Below are positions 1-13,218 of a DNA stretch of 64,000 nucleotides, piece by piece (the stretch's first letter is position 1; each line of letters begins with the position of its first letter). A program made the translations under genes and the position numbers. The stretch is from positions 228,961 through 292,960 of the forward strand of contig JAYKAV010002973.1 in NCBI GenBank assembly GCA_035582835.1, given 5' to 3'. Under the pieces are notes generated by a model. The model saw only the letters and a program-made list of their open reading frames with translations, did not search any database and had not been told where the DNA came from. The DNA comes from Phoebastria nigripes. Taxonomy: Eukaryota > Chordata > Aves > Procellariiformes > Diomedeidae.

Positions 1-638
1 CAGGACAAGAGGTAAAGAATGTGCTCTACACCGCAGCCGGGGAGAATGGCCCTACCTGGAGCCTCTGGCAGAGGGCACCAGGGGAGACTCGAGGTCGACC
101 CCTAGGGTTCTGGAGTTGGGGATACAGAGGATCTGAGGCCTGCTATACTCCAACTGAGAAAAAGATATTGGCAGCATATGAAGGTATTCAAGCTGCTTCA
201 GAAGTGGTTGGTACTGAAGCACAGCTCCTCCTGGCACCCCGACTGCCCGTGCTGGGCTGGATGTTCAAAGGGAGGGTCCCCTCCACACATCATGCAACTG
301 ATGCTATGTGGAGGAAGTGGGTCGCACTGATCACACAACGGGCCCGAATAGGAAACCCCAGTGGCCCAGGAATCTTGGAAGTGATCACGAACTGGCCAGA
401 AGGTAAAGATTTTGGAATATCACCCGAGGAGGAGGTGACGCGTGCTGAGGAGGCCCCACTGTATAATAAACTACCAGAAAATGAGAAGCAATATGCCCTG
501 TTCACTGATGGGTCCTGTCNTCTTGTGGGAAAGCATTGGAGGTGGAAGGCTGCTGTATGGAGTCTTATACAACAAGTCGCAGAAACTGCCAAAGGAGAAG
601 GTGAATCGANCTAGTTTGCAGAGGTGAAACACTCCTGA
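1..638 (+). pseudogene. Endogenous retrovirus pol fragment (RT connection / start of RNase H), broken
   Basis: The frame is open from the left edge (codons from base 3) to a TAG at 612-614. It encodes a stretch typical of retroviral Pol between the reverse transcriptase and RNase H. A tether-type segment contains YTPTEKKILAAYEG near residue 45. Near the end is YALFTDGSC, whose aspartate is the usual first catalytic residue of RNase H. After the TAG, four more codons of the same type (FAEV) follow in frame. A TGA at 636-638 then closes the frame and similarity appears to stop. The rest of RNase H and the integrase are missing, and single Ns lie at 530 and 610. No LTR is seen beside it, so this is the interior of an old insertion truncated on the right, with the left part outside the window. 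ERV origin is confident; the class (ERVL-like is likely in birds) is inference. Confidence 0.82.
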
Positions 639-1767
639 GGAGTAAAACTTAACTTGGAACATATTTTGGGCTGGAAGGGAAAAAGCTGAACTCATTTTTT
701 GCTTTGTTTGTAAATGAGGACCTTAATAGAATGAAATAATTTTTTATAATCTATGGCATGACGTAACGTGGCTTTTGCAGTTTTATGTATTCTTCCTAAC
801 ACTTTAACATAAATGTATAGGGTATTGAAGTGTAAATCACCAGAATATTTTAACTAAAATTGATCTAAGCCTTTTGCTAACAAAAAATCCTTGAATTGTT
901 TTAATGCTAAATGATTGTTTGGGGAAAAAAAGGAGTCTCAAGGGAGCCAAAATCTAGTACTTTCCATACTGAGATGTGTAAAAGGATAAGGATCAATCAT
1001 TCATACAGATTTTAAAAAAGAAACAAATTCATGCAATTATGAAACAATGTTCAATAAGCACACTTGAGAAATAAGGAAAAGATGATAATAAGCAAGATGG
1101 AAAGAACGGTAGTTAATTCCAGAAATGTGCTCTTCTTTTTGCAGTTATGAATAAAAGATTTGTCATATTTTGAGATGGTTAATACATTTTTCACTAATGT
1201 TAGTATTGGTTCAATCCACTTAACAAAATATTATAGCACTAAAGTTGCTTCACAGTAGCTGCATAGAAGGTAAGAGCAAATTTGAGCATGTTGCAGCAGA
1301 TTATCTGTCAGGATTGTCCTATTATCAGATCGGGAGATAAGTAAAACTTTCGGTTTCCTTCTCAGCAAAAATTTCGTATATATTGCCATAAACAATATAG
1401 TAGAAGTGGACATGCTCCCATTCCATCCTCACGTAAAAGTATGTTTCATACTCATAAGTATTAATGATAGAATTGAACTTACTTATCTGCTTTAGTAAAC
1501 ACTGGGCAGTGAAGGAATCTCATGATGGCTTAACTTCATTTGCAAACAAATAAAATGTTTGCATTTATTTTCTTTTTTAACTATTGCTTTTATAAATCCT
1601 TTCTTTAACTTTTCAGTGGCAAATTGAATGTTTCCCCACAAAAAAACCCAACAAAAAACAACAGAAAACCAACTCTGATCTATCAAAAACAGTAACAATG
1701 TTTAAATTTTGCTGAGTCTGCATTTCAAAGTTTGCAACGCTGGCAAGACCTCATAGTGAAAATGCAC

Positions 1768-1822
1768 AAATAATAATGGCAATGATAATGATAATAACAG
1801 TAACAATAATAATAACAATAGT
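1768..1822. repeat. Imperfect AAT/ATG trinucleotide microsatellite
   Basis: A run of AAT, AATG and AAC triplets over about 55 bp in otherwise unique AT-rich DNA. Confidence 0.75.
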
Positions 1823-4192
1823 AAAGAAAAAGCATCTGAGTGTTAGCACAACACAGATTAACGAACACACTCTTTATAATCTCTGTCCTTCATATTTAGT
1901 CCACTGAGGTGACACAGCTGCTTTCAAGTGTTGCTGTTTTCCAGAAAGGTCTCAAGTACCAAGAAATCATCTCTGCAGAAATCATCTCAGAGGGAAATTA
2001 TGGAGATTTGCTGTAGGTCTGCAGTATACAGCCTCTCAGAGAGGGAAAGGAAAAGGACAAAGAGGGAGTTCACTTACTAACACAAGATAGTAAGTGAAAA
2101 AAATAGAAATGTGAATTTCAGAGTATCTAAAAGTCCCAAGATTTCTGTTCCTTATAGGAAGTACTTCTCATCATCTGGATAACAAAAAACCATTTTATTA
2201 GGTGTAAGCAATTGTTTGTATTGCCAGGTAACTCCAGAGTTAAAAAAAAGGAAATGAAAATAATATAGAATACTTGTGCTTCTCATAATCAATATACCTT
2301 AAAAACCCCACACTGATTAGTTATTACTGAGAGGGTTAGCAGACTTCTGAGGCAGAAATTCATTAAATCCATAACTATTACAGTTATACTTTTATTATAA
2401 TTATTGTCAATAATATTACTTAACTCTGTGAACACTGTAATTTGTACCATAAAAAAGAGATGAGAGGCAGATAAACCCTTTCTCTTTTTGTTTGAGTTCA
2501 CAATGAATACTTACGAGTTTTCAGCAATTATGTCTCCCTACAGGTTTCTGCAGTTCTTTAAACCAGGTGTTTTGTAAGGTAAAGTAATTAAATAGAAAGA
2601 TACCAAGGATTAGCCTTTTTTTTCTTTCTTTTTTAAATTTAAATTATCCTCACTGTAAAATGCCTTTTTTCAATTCAGGAATAAAAATACTAACTATTGT
2701 TAGTCCAGAGCTAACTGTTACAGGAAAAGAAAGAATAATAATGCAGTTAAAATTGTTTTACACACACTTAGTTACTACCCCTGCTCCTGGTGTTATGCTC
2801 ACCCTTCCCTGCTCCTTTGGACCCTAAGGCTGGTGGCTTTATTCTCATGTATGTGGGGAGAGAGGGAAGAGGGTAACTGAGCATCTGCAGTCCTTCACCA
2901 GGGGAAATGTGCTGGTCATGTTGATGGTTTCTTCTTTCTCGATCTATGATTCACTTGGGGTCGTTTTTCTGTTCTGTAATAGGCTTCTGTGCCTTTGTTT
3001 TTCCTCATTGGTCTGCAGCTCCTTGTTAATCCAAATTAACAATTTGTAGTTTCTTTTACATATGTCAGATACTATGCCTTTGTTCTCTTTTTCACTACTG
3101 AAACCAATTTTGACCAGCTGCAGGTCTGCACTTCGTTAATTGACCATGGGTGAATTGTTTACAGTTGTGGTGTCTCCAGTGCCAAGCCTGCGCCCCGTCT
3201 CTTATCACCACCCCATGCCTGTGCTCCTTTGCACCATGTTCTGAGATACATCTCTGATGTATGTATATTTGAAATCCATGCTTTGGTACCTGGTATACAT
3301 TCCATGTTCCTTAAGGTCTGCAGCAAAATTATATGTCTTAAAAAATCAACTTAGTCTCATAAGCATGACTTCTTCATTAACCAGAAAGCAGGCTTTAAAA
3401 ATGCATGACTTAAACACTTCATGCTTTTTAAAAATTATAATTAGTTTCAGCTGAGAGTCCACAATTGTCACAATAAAATAAACATTTGTTCATTTGTTGA
3501 AGAGAATCAACAAATTTCAGAGGGTAAAGTAATGACACTAAAGCACATAGTTCCATTTTTAAACAATTTACACTAACACAGCAAATTTCAACCCTCTGCT
3601 GAAAACCTATTGAACCTTAGCTTACAATAAATACAGAAATGTGCATTAATACTCATTTTTAGTGGCTTTCAGAAGTAACTGTCAACTTTTTACAGGAAGG
3701 ACCCTGAGCATGACTTTATAAAGATTTCATTTCAATTATTTAACCTGCAGATTATGAAAGTCAAATAAAAACTTTCTTGGGTTCTCCCGCATTTGGTGTT
3801 CACTTACTTATGAGGTAAGCTTACATGTTGAAATGTTTGATATATATACCGAAGGACTTAAAATGTGTAAACAAGACCTTATGTTGATAGCACACATTTT
3901 TCAGAAAAGTTACAATGTTGAAATTCTAGCAAAAATCCTCTCACTATTACTGCAGAGTAGGACATATGAATATTAGTTATGTATTATTTATTATAATTTA
4001 TTTATTCTGTGCCTTTCAACTGATAAGTTTGTCATAAGGGAATGACATTTCTATTTTTAACTACCTTGAGTAATATTTCCCAGCCTTTGCATTCTTCAAG
4101 TCTTTTTGGACTTCTTGCTTCCATTTCAAATAGATTCAGTCTGTGCATTATCCCTTTTGTTTCTACTTTCCTTTTCAACATGAATTTTTGTT

Positions 4193-4210
4193 TGTTTGTT
4201 TGTTTGTTTT
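4193..4210. repeat. (TTTG)n microsatellite
   Basis: About four and a half TTTG units. Confidence 0.7.
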
Positions 4211-6174
4211 ATGTCAGCATCTTAATTTCTTGTGTTTGTATTCAATTAACTTTGATGTACTTTTTGACTGCAGCATTTTCAAAACTTCATGCATATATTA
4301 TTTATGCTATCTCACCGATGCTTTCGAGATGTCTTTTTGTTTTTTAAGAGTAAACAATGTAAGTTAAATTGGGTTGGAAGGATCAGTTAGAAGATGGAAC
4401 TGAAAAGATGATCTCATCTGGTTCAGAGAGAATAAATACTGCAAGAGAAGCAGATGGAGATTTTTAGGCAAGGATAGAAGTGCTAGCACCACTTGAAACA
4501 ATATTTGGTCAGAATATTTGTGAAGGATTTTTGGATGCCAGTAGCAATTTGGTCTGCTGAGATTACTTTAATTAGTCTTCTTGAGATCCATATGTTCTGC
4601 AAACCACGGTCTTTGCGCTCAGTAACACCTATTGAATAGGAGGTCCAAGGCACAAGGAACACACTGATTTGTTGCATAAGTTCCACTTTCTAAGTATTTT
4701 GTCTGGAGACGGTCTAATGTGTCCTTCAAGCATCAGCTACACCAAAGAGGGGCAGCTACAGATGACAGGCACCACTGTGGGTTTGGTGTTTTTTTTCCTC
4801 TTTGTTTAGTGGTAGCACCTTTTACAACAGATTCGTTTTGGAGAGAGCTAGTGGGAACAATTGAAAAATGAGTGATAGAGTGAGCTTACAATTAAGCAGC
4901 GTGGATCATCACGGAACATTGCTTGAGCTCATTCCCTCAAACTTTTTTATTTAGCAGTGTAAACATATCATGTATTCTACATGGGCACAGGCACCTATGT
5001 TTGTGCAATTGAGACTGTCTAATTATAGGAATATGAAAGTCTTCTGTTGTGAACACCTGCTATATTGCTCGGTGTGACTGCGGATATTTGATTGTAGAGA
5101 TTCTTTCTCCTTCCCCTTCAGTCCGAAGCTTTGTCTATCTCTGGTATTACATTAACCTTGAAATGTTCCCATACAGTAATTAGTAACTAATCAGCCAGAG
5201 GAATATGAACAAAACCTTTCTTTAAGTACTACAGGACTGCACTTCTGATCTCAAAAATTTGATTGTGACTAGTCATTTGTAATGGATAGTATCTTAAAAA
5301 TAATTTTAATGGAGATTTTGATACTTTTAGTTTTGAGATGTATGGGGCAAACTTTCCTTAAGGGGATTTGAGTTACGTATATAATACCTTCTTTTTCTCC
5401 TGCATTGTATGGACAAATTATTAGATTTGCTTTACTTCTGCTTCTGGTGCAAATATAGAGGCTTATATTGATGATCTGGGTTCAGTCCTTCATGATTAAC
5501 CTGGGTTAAAGCAGAGATTTATAAAATGTACACATCCTTTCCTCCGAATTAATTAGAAACTCAGAGCAGATCAAGTTTTGTAAGTAGGTAAAGATATTAC
5601 ATATCATCCCTACTCAGGGACTATGTTACTGTTTCAATATTCTTCTGTATAGAATTTTAAGAAGCATCTTTCTAAGGGAAAAAAAAAGAGAAATTTCATC
5701 TTCCTTGTACGCTTAAATTATAGTTTACTTGTCATCTCCTTCCCATGATTACAAAGTCTAGTTGTGAGTAGATGTATCTAGATTGCAACAGTGCAAAAGG
5801 CCTCAAATCTAGAATTACATTTATTTGGACGGTATGTGATAGGATCTGGTTAAACATTTCCTGTTGCTCCCTCAGCACTTTGCTGTTGGGATCTGCTGAA
5901 TACACTGATCTTTTAAAGCTTCTGGCATGAGAACAACTGACTAAGTAAGAGTACAGATCTCTTTCTAGTATTATCTATCATCTTCTGAAGGGTGGGAGAG
6001 CAGGAATCCCATCCTTAGTCTTTTCCAAAAAATGTCAGTGCATCTGTAAAGTTACTGCTTCGTGGCATTTCAGGAGGCATATAACATAAAGTCATAAATG
6101 CTTATACAGTTACAAAAAGGCTTTTGACCATCTGAATACATCATGACTTTTACAAGTGATAACAGACCACTAGA

Positions 6175-6195
6175 AAAACAAACAAACAAACAAAA
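6175..6195. repeat. (AAAC)n microsatellite
   Basis: AAAC units followed by A-rich sequence. Confidence 0.7.
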
Positions 6196-8540
6196 GAAAA
6201 TCCCAAACCCAAACACCCAAACTTTCCCNGAACTGTGCCATTTATTCTAGTTCAGTACTCCCTCAGAAATTCCTGGGAGGCCATTTGTTCATATGCCCCC
6301 TCGCTGCACGCCAGGCCGTGCCACATATCCTCAGTTTCCTGCTATATATATACTTTTCTCATAGACTGAAACCCTGCCTTCCACTATTTTGGGTATTTTG
6401 AATGGGGAAAACCTAACAAATGGCACCTTAGTGCCAGAAGGGCACTATGAGAACTTCAGAAGAAAAGAAAGGACAAATACCAGGTAGTATTGACTTGACT
6501 GACCTGCTCTAGGGGAAATTATCCCTAATTAGTATATAAACTGACACATAAAAGTTTGCTTCAAGTTCATGCATCAATCTCTGATCCTCTTTTATTTAAC
6601 AGTGGAGTATTATCCCTTACAATTCTACAGTTTCCATTATCTGCACACAGCTGGTGACTCTGTGACTGTTGCACAGCAGCCCAACCCTGCCTGTTTCCCA
6701 AGACACCCCAGCTCTCCTGTGATGAGCTATCGTGTTATTTAAGATCCTGCACTGTTGGTCCTGCACCAACATCATATAAGAATTTTAGCCTCAGATGTCA
6801 GATAAAAACATAGAAAGCAAAGATCAGACTTGCACTCAAAATAAGGGTTAGGATTATGACCCAAATAGGTCCACTTCATGAGCACAAAATGATGTAGAAT
6901 GTGAAGTAGTTGTCTCAATGGAACTTAGAGATTTACATCTCAGAGTCCAGAATTTTGTGATCAAAAGGATTTAAATAGCAGTTAGACCATCTGGTGGTCT
7001 CTACATATGAGTTAGGCATCTAATGTAACTGCAGTTGTGTACCTTCAGATTGCAAATTGTCAGTGAAGTTCTGATTGTCAACTTGCCATGATAATACAAT
7101 ATTTCTTTACAGTGAAAACGGAATCATTAAATGTAAAATATATAAAAAAACCCTTTAAAGTAATGTTTGGACAGGCAATATATAAACAAGATAAAGATAA
7201 GATAATATATTTATATTTTATTTCCCAATTTAAGGTGTTAGTGTAGGATATGCTCCTATATCACTGAAATCAGGTGAAATCAATTTAACTTTCATGTCAG
7301 TTAATTAGTGGATAAAACACAAAAATATAAATTATTTACTACATATTTTAGTTTTTAGCTTATCTTGGTGAAAAAAGAGTAAAATGTTGACTGTCATTAC
7401 AGTGCTTGTTTTCAAATCAGCCTAAATTGATTACATAATACACATTTCCTAAAAAAAAAATGCTTAAAATGTAATCAATATAAGCTTAAAGAGTAATTAA
7501 GAATATTAATTCTGAATTATTTGTTTACAAACAGGCAAATTCTAAGATATTCAAATTAGTCTAGTTGCTATATTAATGACAATTTTAAAATTAACATTTC
7601 AATTTCTTAGAGAAAATGAGGAACCAAAACATTAATCTGATTATAAAAAATACTGTAGAAATGTTTGCTATTCCTCTTACTGTTAGGCTTTATATTTCTA
7701 ACGAATATGTTTCCCTTTACCCAAGTTTTTCTCTACACTTCTTACATACTGGGAGAGCAGTGGTTCATCAGGGAAGAAGGAAATAAGTAGACAGTAAAGG
7801 GAAGGTCTATGCTAGACCTGTACCCCCACTTTGGACACTGTAGAGGAATCCTCTTAATGAGCCAGCTTTGTTAGCTCCTGGTAGAGGGAAAGCAGGTTTA
7901 ATGGGCTGGTGTGCAGGGAATGCACATGGCTATGCAAATACCACCTATCAGACAGCACTGCAGGAAAGCGTGAAGCATCCTGTGGATCCAGGGCAAGAAC
8001 TGCTCTCTCTTATCACCATTCCCTGCTTTATTACAATTTCCTGAAGCAAAGGGAGAATCAAGGACAAATTGATAGGAATCCAAAACTCACATCTGCTCTG
8101 GCCTGGTCCCAGGGCAAAGTTATACCTTTACAATGGATGTATATTCTTACACTGCAAGTTCACATAGTTGAGGAATTTGTAAAGAGACATGACAGGAAAA
8201 CCTATAAAAAACCTGAAACACATAGTGCTATGCCCACAGACTTTCNGTGCCAGGGCAGACAACCACGGTAAGCTTATTTGGTATACTCTGGATTTTTCTG
8301 GATAAAATGTTAAAATGAGGATCTCAGTAAACTGAAAAATTGGAAAGGAGTTTAGAACAGGTATAAATCTTCCTTAATATCTACTATAATGTACCATTTA
8401 TCTTACTAAATATATATTATAATAAACTGAAACCGTTTATTAAAACCCCAGATCAACAAATGTCAAAATAAAAATGGTTGTAAGTGTAGCTATAGAAGCA
8501 TTGCTAGCAGATATGAAATTGAATAAAGAAAAAACCCACA

Positions 8541-8559
8541 ACACACACACACACACACA
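8541..8559. repeat. (AC)n microsatellite
   Basis: Nine or more AC dinucleotides followed by an imperfect continuation. Confidence 0.85.
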
Positions 8560-11500
8560 TACACAAAAGAAGACGGAAAGGTTTGAACAGAATACAAGAA
8601 AGTTTGAGGTCTTTATCAAATAGGGTGGATGAAATACTGGAAATTTTTTTGTTGAATTCAATCAATGATGGAAAGGGAAAAGAACCCCAATATCTACCCC
8701 TGTTTCTTCCTTTTATTCTATAAATTATTAAAATGACCCTGGGTTTTTACAGTAAGATATCATAAGTAAGCAGCTTTCCATTGGAAAACAAACAAACAAA
8801 TAAAACCCTTTACTCAGGGGACCATGATAGTTTTTTTTTGGTGAAAAAGCTCTGTGATTATGTTTTACCATGAGCAAACTGAACCATCAATCCTTAATTT
8901 CTTTAGGGTTTTGGCAGGTAATGGGTTATACTCTTCTGTAATAGGGATTAGGTAATGAAAAAATATTTGAAATAAACTAATTTATGGACCTTCATTGTAT
9001 TGCTACTTTTGCCACCCAGAACACTATTCTCTTATTTTACTGTAACACAAACTTTTAAGTATGCTAGACAATTTTCATCATATCCTATGCATATTCTTTG
9101 TATTGCTGTAAGTTTTACTATTTATTATCCATCATCATATTTTAAGGAGTTCAGAATACTGATATTGTGTTTATTTAATGTCAAACACCTCCTGTAACAT
9201 AAAATGCTATATAATAAAATCCACAGGAGAAGTCAATATGAAACAAACACTTTTATGGTATGAGTAAATCTTGTAAAGAATGGTCTGCATTGAGAGAGTT
9301 TAAGTACACAAACATAAGAAAAAGTTCTTGCTTTCATACGGGAAGACTGAATGTCAACATTTTTGTTCCCTGTATTCCAGAAGCATTATGTTTGAATTCA
9401 TCATTCACAACAACCTGGATGACATATAGGCTCCACAGATCATTGTAGGGTAACAGGAAGCTCCTATGANAGATTAATTTTGTTTCACTTTCTAATAGCT
9501 GTGCCTAGTCTTTGGATATATGTGCAGCAATTACAAAACAGCACAGCTGCAAACCTAATCAAATTGAAAATAAAATTTTCCAAATGGAAAAAAAAAATCT
9601 GAAGGAGCCTTCTAGACAAGTGAATAAATGCATTTGCTTTAATGATTTCTGTTATTTTATTGAGAAAAAAGCCAATCGCCGTAACTAAAGGTTCACTTGC
9701 TTCATACATTCCTGTTAGAATTAAAAAGCTGAATCTTAAGGGCTGCTAGCAAGAAGGGTAATATTTTCTTTAAAGTATTCTTGTTATTTGAGATATATTA
9801 AATCACTAATTTAATGTGTGTAAGAGCCAACTTTTAACGGTGTGAAGGCTCATACATATGCAGATAGCAAAAATTTGAAAATTGTGTATGTTTTTTGTTT
9901 ACTGTATCTCTTTATGTATATATTTATTATTTAGCTAGCTAAATTGTTTTTAAATTTGACACCTGGAATGCTCTAATCTATTGCCTTTCAAAGGGTCCTA
10001 ATTACCCAATGGCCAGATTAGTAAAAGGCATAAGATCTTTCAGTTTAGGCTGTGCATCCTCAAATCTTTTATTATGGAAAAATGTAACGGCAGATAGTAC
10101 AAAAACTAACTTCAGCCTGAGCAAGCTAACCTCCTTCTATAAGTGACAAACACTCCCTCCTTGGATCATTCATATCAGGTAATTTATCATCCTGACCAAC
10201 TGACTTGTAGACAAGTGTCTCCTTATAGACAACAGTATGGTTAGTCAGAGGTTAGTCTCCAAAGAATCCCTTATGAAGTCTTCTTAATATGCTCGTTTTC
10301 CCCTTGCACACACACGTACTCCTCTTTAAGAGCCCTATAATAATGATCTGAAAGAAGCTGCTACATAAGGAAGTTTTATTGACAAGTGTAAATATTCCAG
10401 ATAGGAATTCCTTGAAGACAGTCTCCCTCTCTATAACGTAAGTCAGGTCAGGGCATCTACGCAGAGAAATACTTACTGCTGGATTCAAATTGGAATTAGC
10501 TGAGAGAGGTGTCAAGATGCCCAAGCTGGGGCAAACCCAGGCATGGTCAGAGGTGGAATTGTCTCGACAACTAGGGAACTTCTAATTCAACAGGGAAAGA
10601 TGTAGGAAATCTAAGTGTTTCCAGGATTAGCTGGCAGCTACTCAAGGGAATTTTTTTGTTTGCTTTGAATTGCAGTATTAGTATGCACAGCTGTTCAGGC
10701 AATGATGTTCTAATTGTCTGTACTCAGTTTCACTGTGCTTATTATAAGACAGTAATATTTGCCAGCCGTTTTTTTCCCCTCTGAATTTATTATAAATCAA
10801 TGTTGCAAAAAAAACTATTGGGAAACATCACTATTTATTAATTAGATGTACAGTATCACACCAAAAATAAAGAGTTTTTAAAAGAAAATTAAAACTGAAA
10901 TCAGAATCAGTGCCACATGGGAATTGTATGAACTTTTGATTGCTTGCTACTGCAATGGAGCTAACAATATCAAATAAGGCTCAGCATACACAATATTCAA
11001 AGGACTGAGAAAGCAGAAAAGATTATGTAGATTAATATTGTATGATCTGGATTTATATTTTCTGTGTTTTGGGGTGGTTTTTTTTAATTTTTAGTAGGAA
11101 CTCAAAAACTCTGGAATGAGTGTGTTAAAAAAAAGCATCAGAGAAAGCTATAAAGAAACTTAAGTTGAAGCAAATTTTTGTTTGTATCAACAAATAAGAA
11201 GGAAAAAATGGTTTTGAAAGGAATGCATGCAATCTAAAGATATACAACCTGCTTGAATACTCCTTAAAGTCTTTAAGTTTATCAGATTACATAATCCAAG
11301 CTTTTGTAGAAGAATGCTGACACAAGAAAACAAGAATTCTAAATGAAAAGGGAAAAAGAATGTAACTGAGGTAAATTAAAGATTTTGACAGTACTCTACA
11401 TAAAGGCAATATATCACTGTGAATTTTAGGCCACAACAGACAGTCAGAATTCATTATACTGACTTTCAGTATAACAGAACTAATTGTTTTAGCAGTTTTT

Positions 11501-11792
11501 TACCCACAAAGAAGATTTAAAAATAATATTTCTTAATATAACCCAGCTGATTGATGGGAAGCTCTGAAAGTATCAAGTACAAGTCAAGAACTTCTGTGNT
11601 AGGGAAGATTTTTCCCACTCCAGTTTTAATGTACATTCATTTCACATTTTTGTGACAGAATGGGATCAAAGATCTCAGTTATTGTGATATGACAGATGTG
11701 TGAAAACACAAGAAAGAACTTAAAGCACATAGGAAGCCCACAAACTAAAAAAAAAAGTAAAAAAAGTTTCCACTTCTGCACTGATGTTCACA

Positions 11793-11955
11793 AAATCATA
11801 GAACAGCCCAGGTTGGAAGGGACCTTGAAAAATCAACTGGTCCAACCTTTCATGGCAAAGGGAGCCTAGATGAGATTATCTAGCTCCCTGTCCAGTCGTG
11901 TCTTGAAAACCTCAAGACTCTACCATGTTCCTGGGGAGGTATTTCCAGTGACTGT
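11793..11955 (-). mobile_element. CR1 LINE 3'-end fragment
   Basis: Read on the minus strand, this ends in TTCCAACCTGGGCTGTTCTA followed by TGATTTTGTG, the CR1 3' UTR and tail. The upstream part corresponds to the terminal ORF2/3' UTR region. It is diverged and has lost the reading frame. It is 5'-truncated, as CR1 copies usually are after incomplete target-primed reverse transcription. Confidence 0.85.
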
Positions 11956-12659
11956 TTTCATTTGATGTTGCTCCTCAATTGCCATTATCATTCATAGATT
12001 GCCTATAGTTACTGAAGTAGCAGCAATCACCCTATCCATTAATTTCACCCTATTTCATAGGAACATTTATGTCAGCGGCTACAAACACTTAGCATCAACG
12101 TGGTTAGCTGGCAGGTAGCACCATGGTATCTCCTANAATGCCTTCTTTATGGAGAAAAATTATTCCTAAGTATATGAAAATCCAACACCTTCCTTATTTT
12201 CTTGCAACAACCACAAAAATCTGAGGCTATATTATACCTAGACTATACATTTTCTTTCCAAAACACATTTGTGAACTTCAGCTGCTCAGTCGCAGAAAAA
12301 AAAAAAGCCATAGAAATTAACTCTATTAATTATCTGGTAGAGAAATGATAACTCTAATTGCAGCTCTGTGTATTCTTAGACTCTTCAGAATTTGCCTTAA
12401 AAATTATATCTACTTTTTGGAAGAAGTACTAAAATCCAATCTCCACACAAGAAAAAATTTTGGTTAAGAGCAGAAGTGTCTCAACTGATTCACAAATATA
12501 TTTCTTCTCTGAATGAGCCTGAACAGTAGGATCTTTTTGTTATTTTTGTGTGGTATCTGTTAGAATGGGTTTATGACCAAGGGGGATTTCTAAATATGGG
12601 AATAATATAAATGGTGGAGATAAGAAATACTGGCACCTGTGACACAAGAAATTTAATTA
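11956..12659. other. Unique AT-rich stretch between a CR1 fragment and an LTR
   Basis: No gene or repeat recognised. It contains a short A-run near 12296-12307 and one N at 12136. Confidence 0.55.
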
Positions 12660-12664
12660 GCTGA

Positions 12665-13213
12665 TGTCCTGGTTTTGGCTAGGATGGAGTTAATTTTCTT
12701 CCTAGTAGCTGGTATAGTGCTGTGGTTTGGATTTAGTATGAGAAGAATGTTGATAACACACTGATTTTTTTGTTGTTGCTAAGTAGTGTTTACACTAGTC
12801 AAGGACTTTTCAGCTTCCCATGCTCTGCCAGGTGCACAAGAAGCTGGGAGGGAGCATAGCCAGGACAGCTAGGCCAACTGGCCAACGGGGTATTCCATAC
12901 CATATGATGTCATGCTCAGTATATAAACTAGGAAGCGTGGTCTGGGAAGTAGCGATCGCTGCTCGGGGACTGGCTGGGCATCAGTCGGTGGGTGGTGAGC
13001 AATTGCATTGTACATCACTCATTTTTTATATTCTACCATTGCTATTATTATTATTATTATTTTCCCTTCCTTTTCTGTTNTATTAAACTGTCTTTATTCC
13101 AATCCATGAATTTTACTTTTTTTTTTCCAATTCTCTCCCCCATCCCACTGAGGCAGGGAGAGTGAGCGAGCGCCTGTGTGGTGTTTGGCTGCCTGCCGAG
13201 TTAAACCACAAGA
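12665..13213 (+). mobile_element. Solo LTR, ERVL-like avian retrovirus (U3 type A, R-U5 type 2)
   Basis: It begins TGTCCTGGTTTTGGCT, ends TTAAACCACAAGA, and is flanked by a perfect 5-bp target duplication GCTGA (12660-12664 and 13214-13218). U3 carries the type A sequence (TAGTATGAGAAGAATG; AGCTTCCCATGCTCTGCC) shared with the LTRs at 24961 and 55551. A TATA box (TATATAAA) lies at 12920-12927 and an ATTAAA polyadenylation signal at 13082-13087. The stretch after the TATA box (GCTCGGGGACTGGCTGGGC and beyond) differs from most other copies and resembles only the LTR at 30861. It contains a (TTA)n run near 13043-13057. There is no internal retroviral sequence, so it is a solo LTR left by recombination between two LTRs. 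Assignment to ERVL rests on the 5-bp duplication and general appearance. Confidence 0.88.
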
Positions 13214-13218
13214 GCTGA

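Larger units (their letters stand above)
639..11789. other. Long AT-rich stretch without a recognisable gene
   Basis: Eleven kilobases of AT-rich sequence without recognisable coding, RNA or transposon features. Open frames are short (at most about 120 codons) and T-rich or low in complexity; for example, the frame at 4042-4347 is mostly Phe, Leu and Ser. Mildly GC-richer patches lie at about 2760-3250 and 7740-8270. The second has an octamer-like ATGCAAAT at 7932-7939 and a 120-codon frame (7909-8271) that I do not recognise. Simple repeats are listed separately. Confidence 0.6.

Noticed and set aside
4042..4367. Hydrophobic 101-codon frame as a membrane protein
   Set aside because: It is a translation of T-rich low-complexity sequence with a TTTG microsatellite.
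7909..8271. 120-codon frame as a gene
   Set aside because: No known motif; it ends in an N-containing stretch and composition is ordinary.
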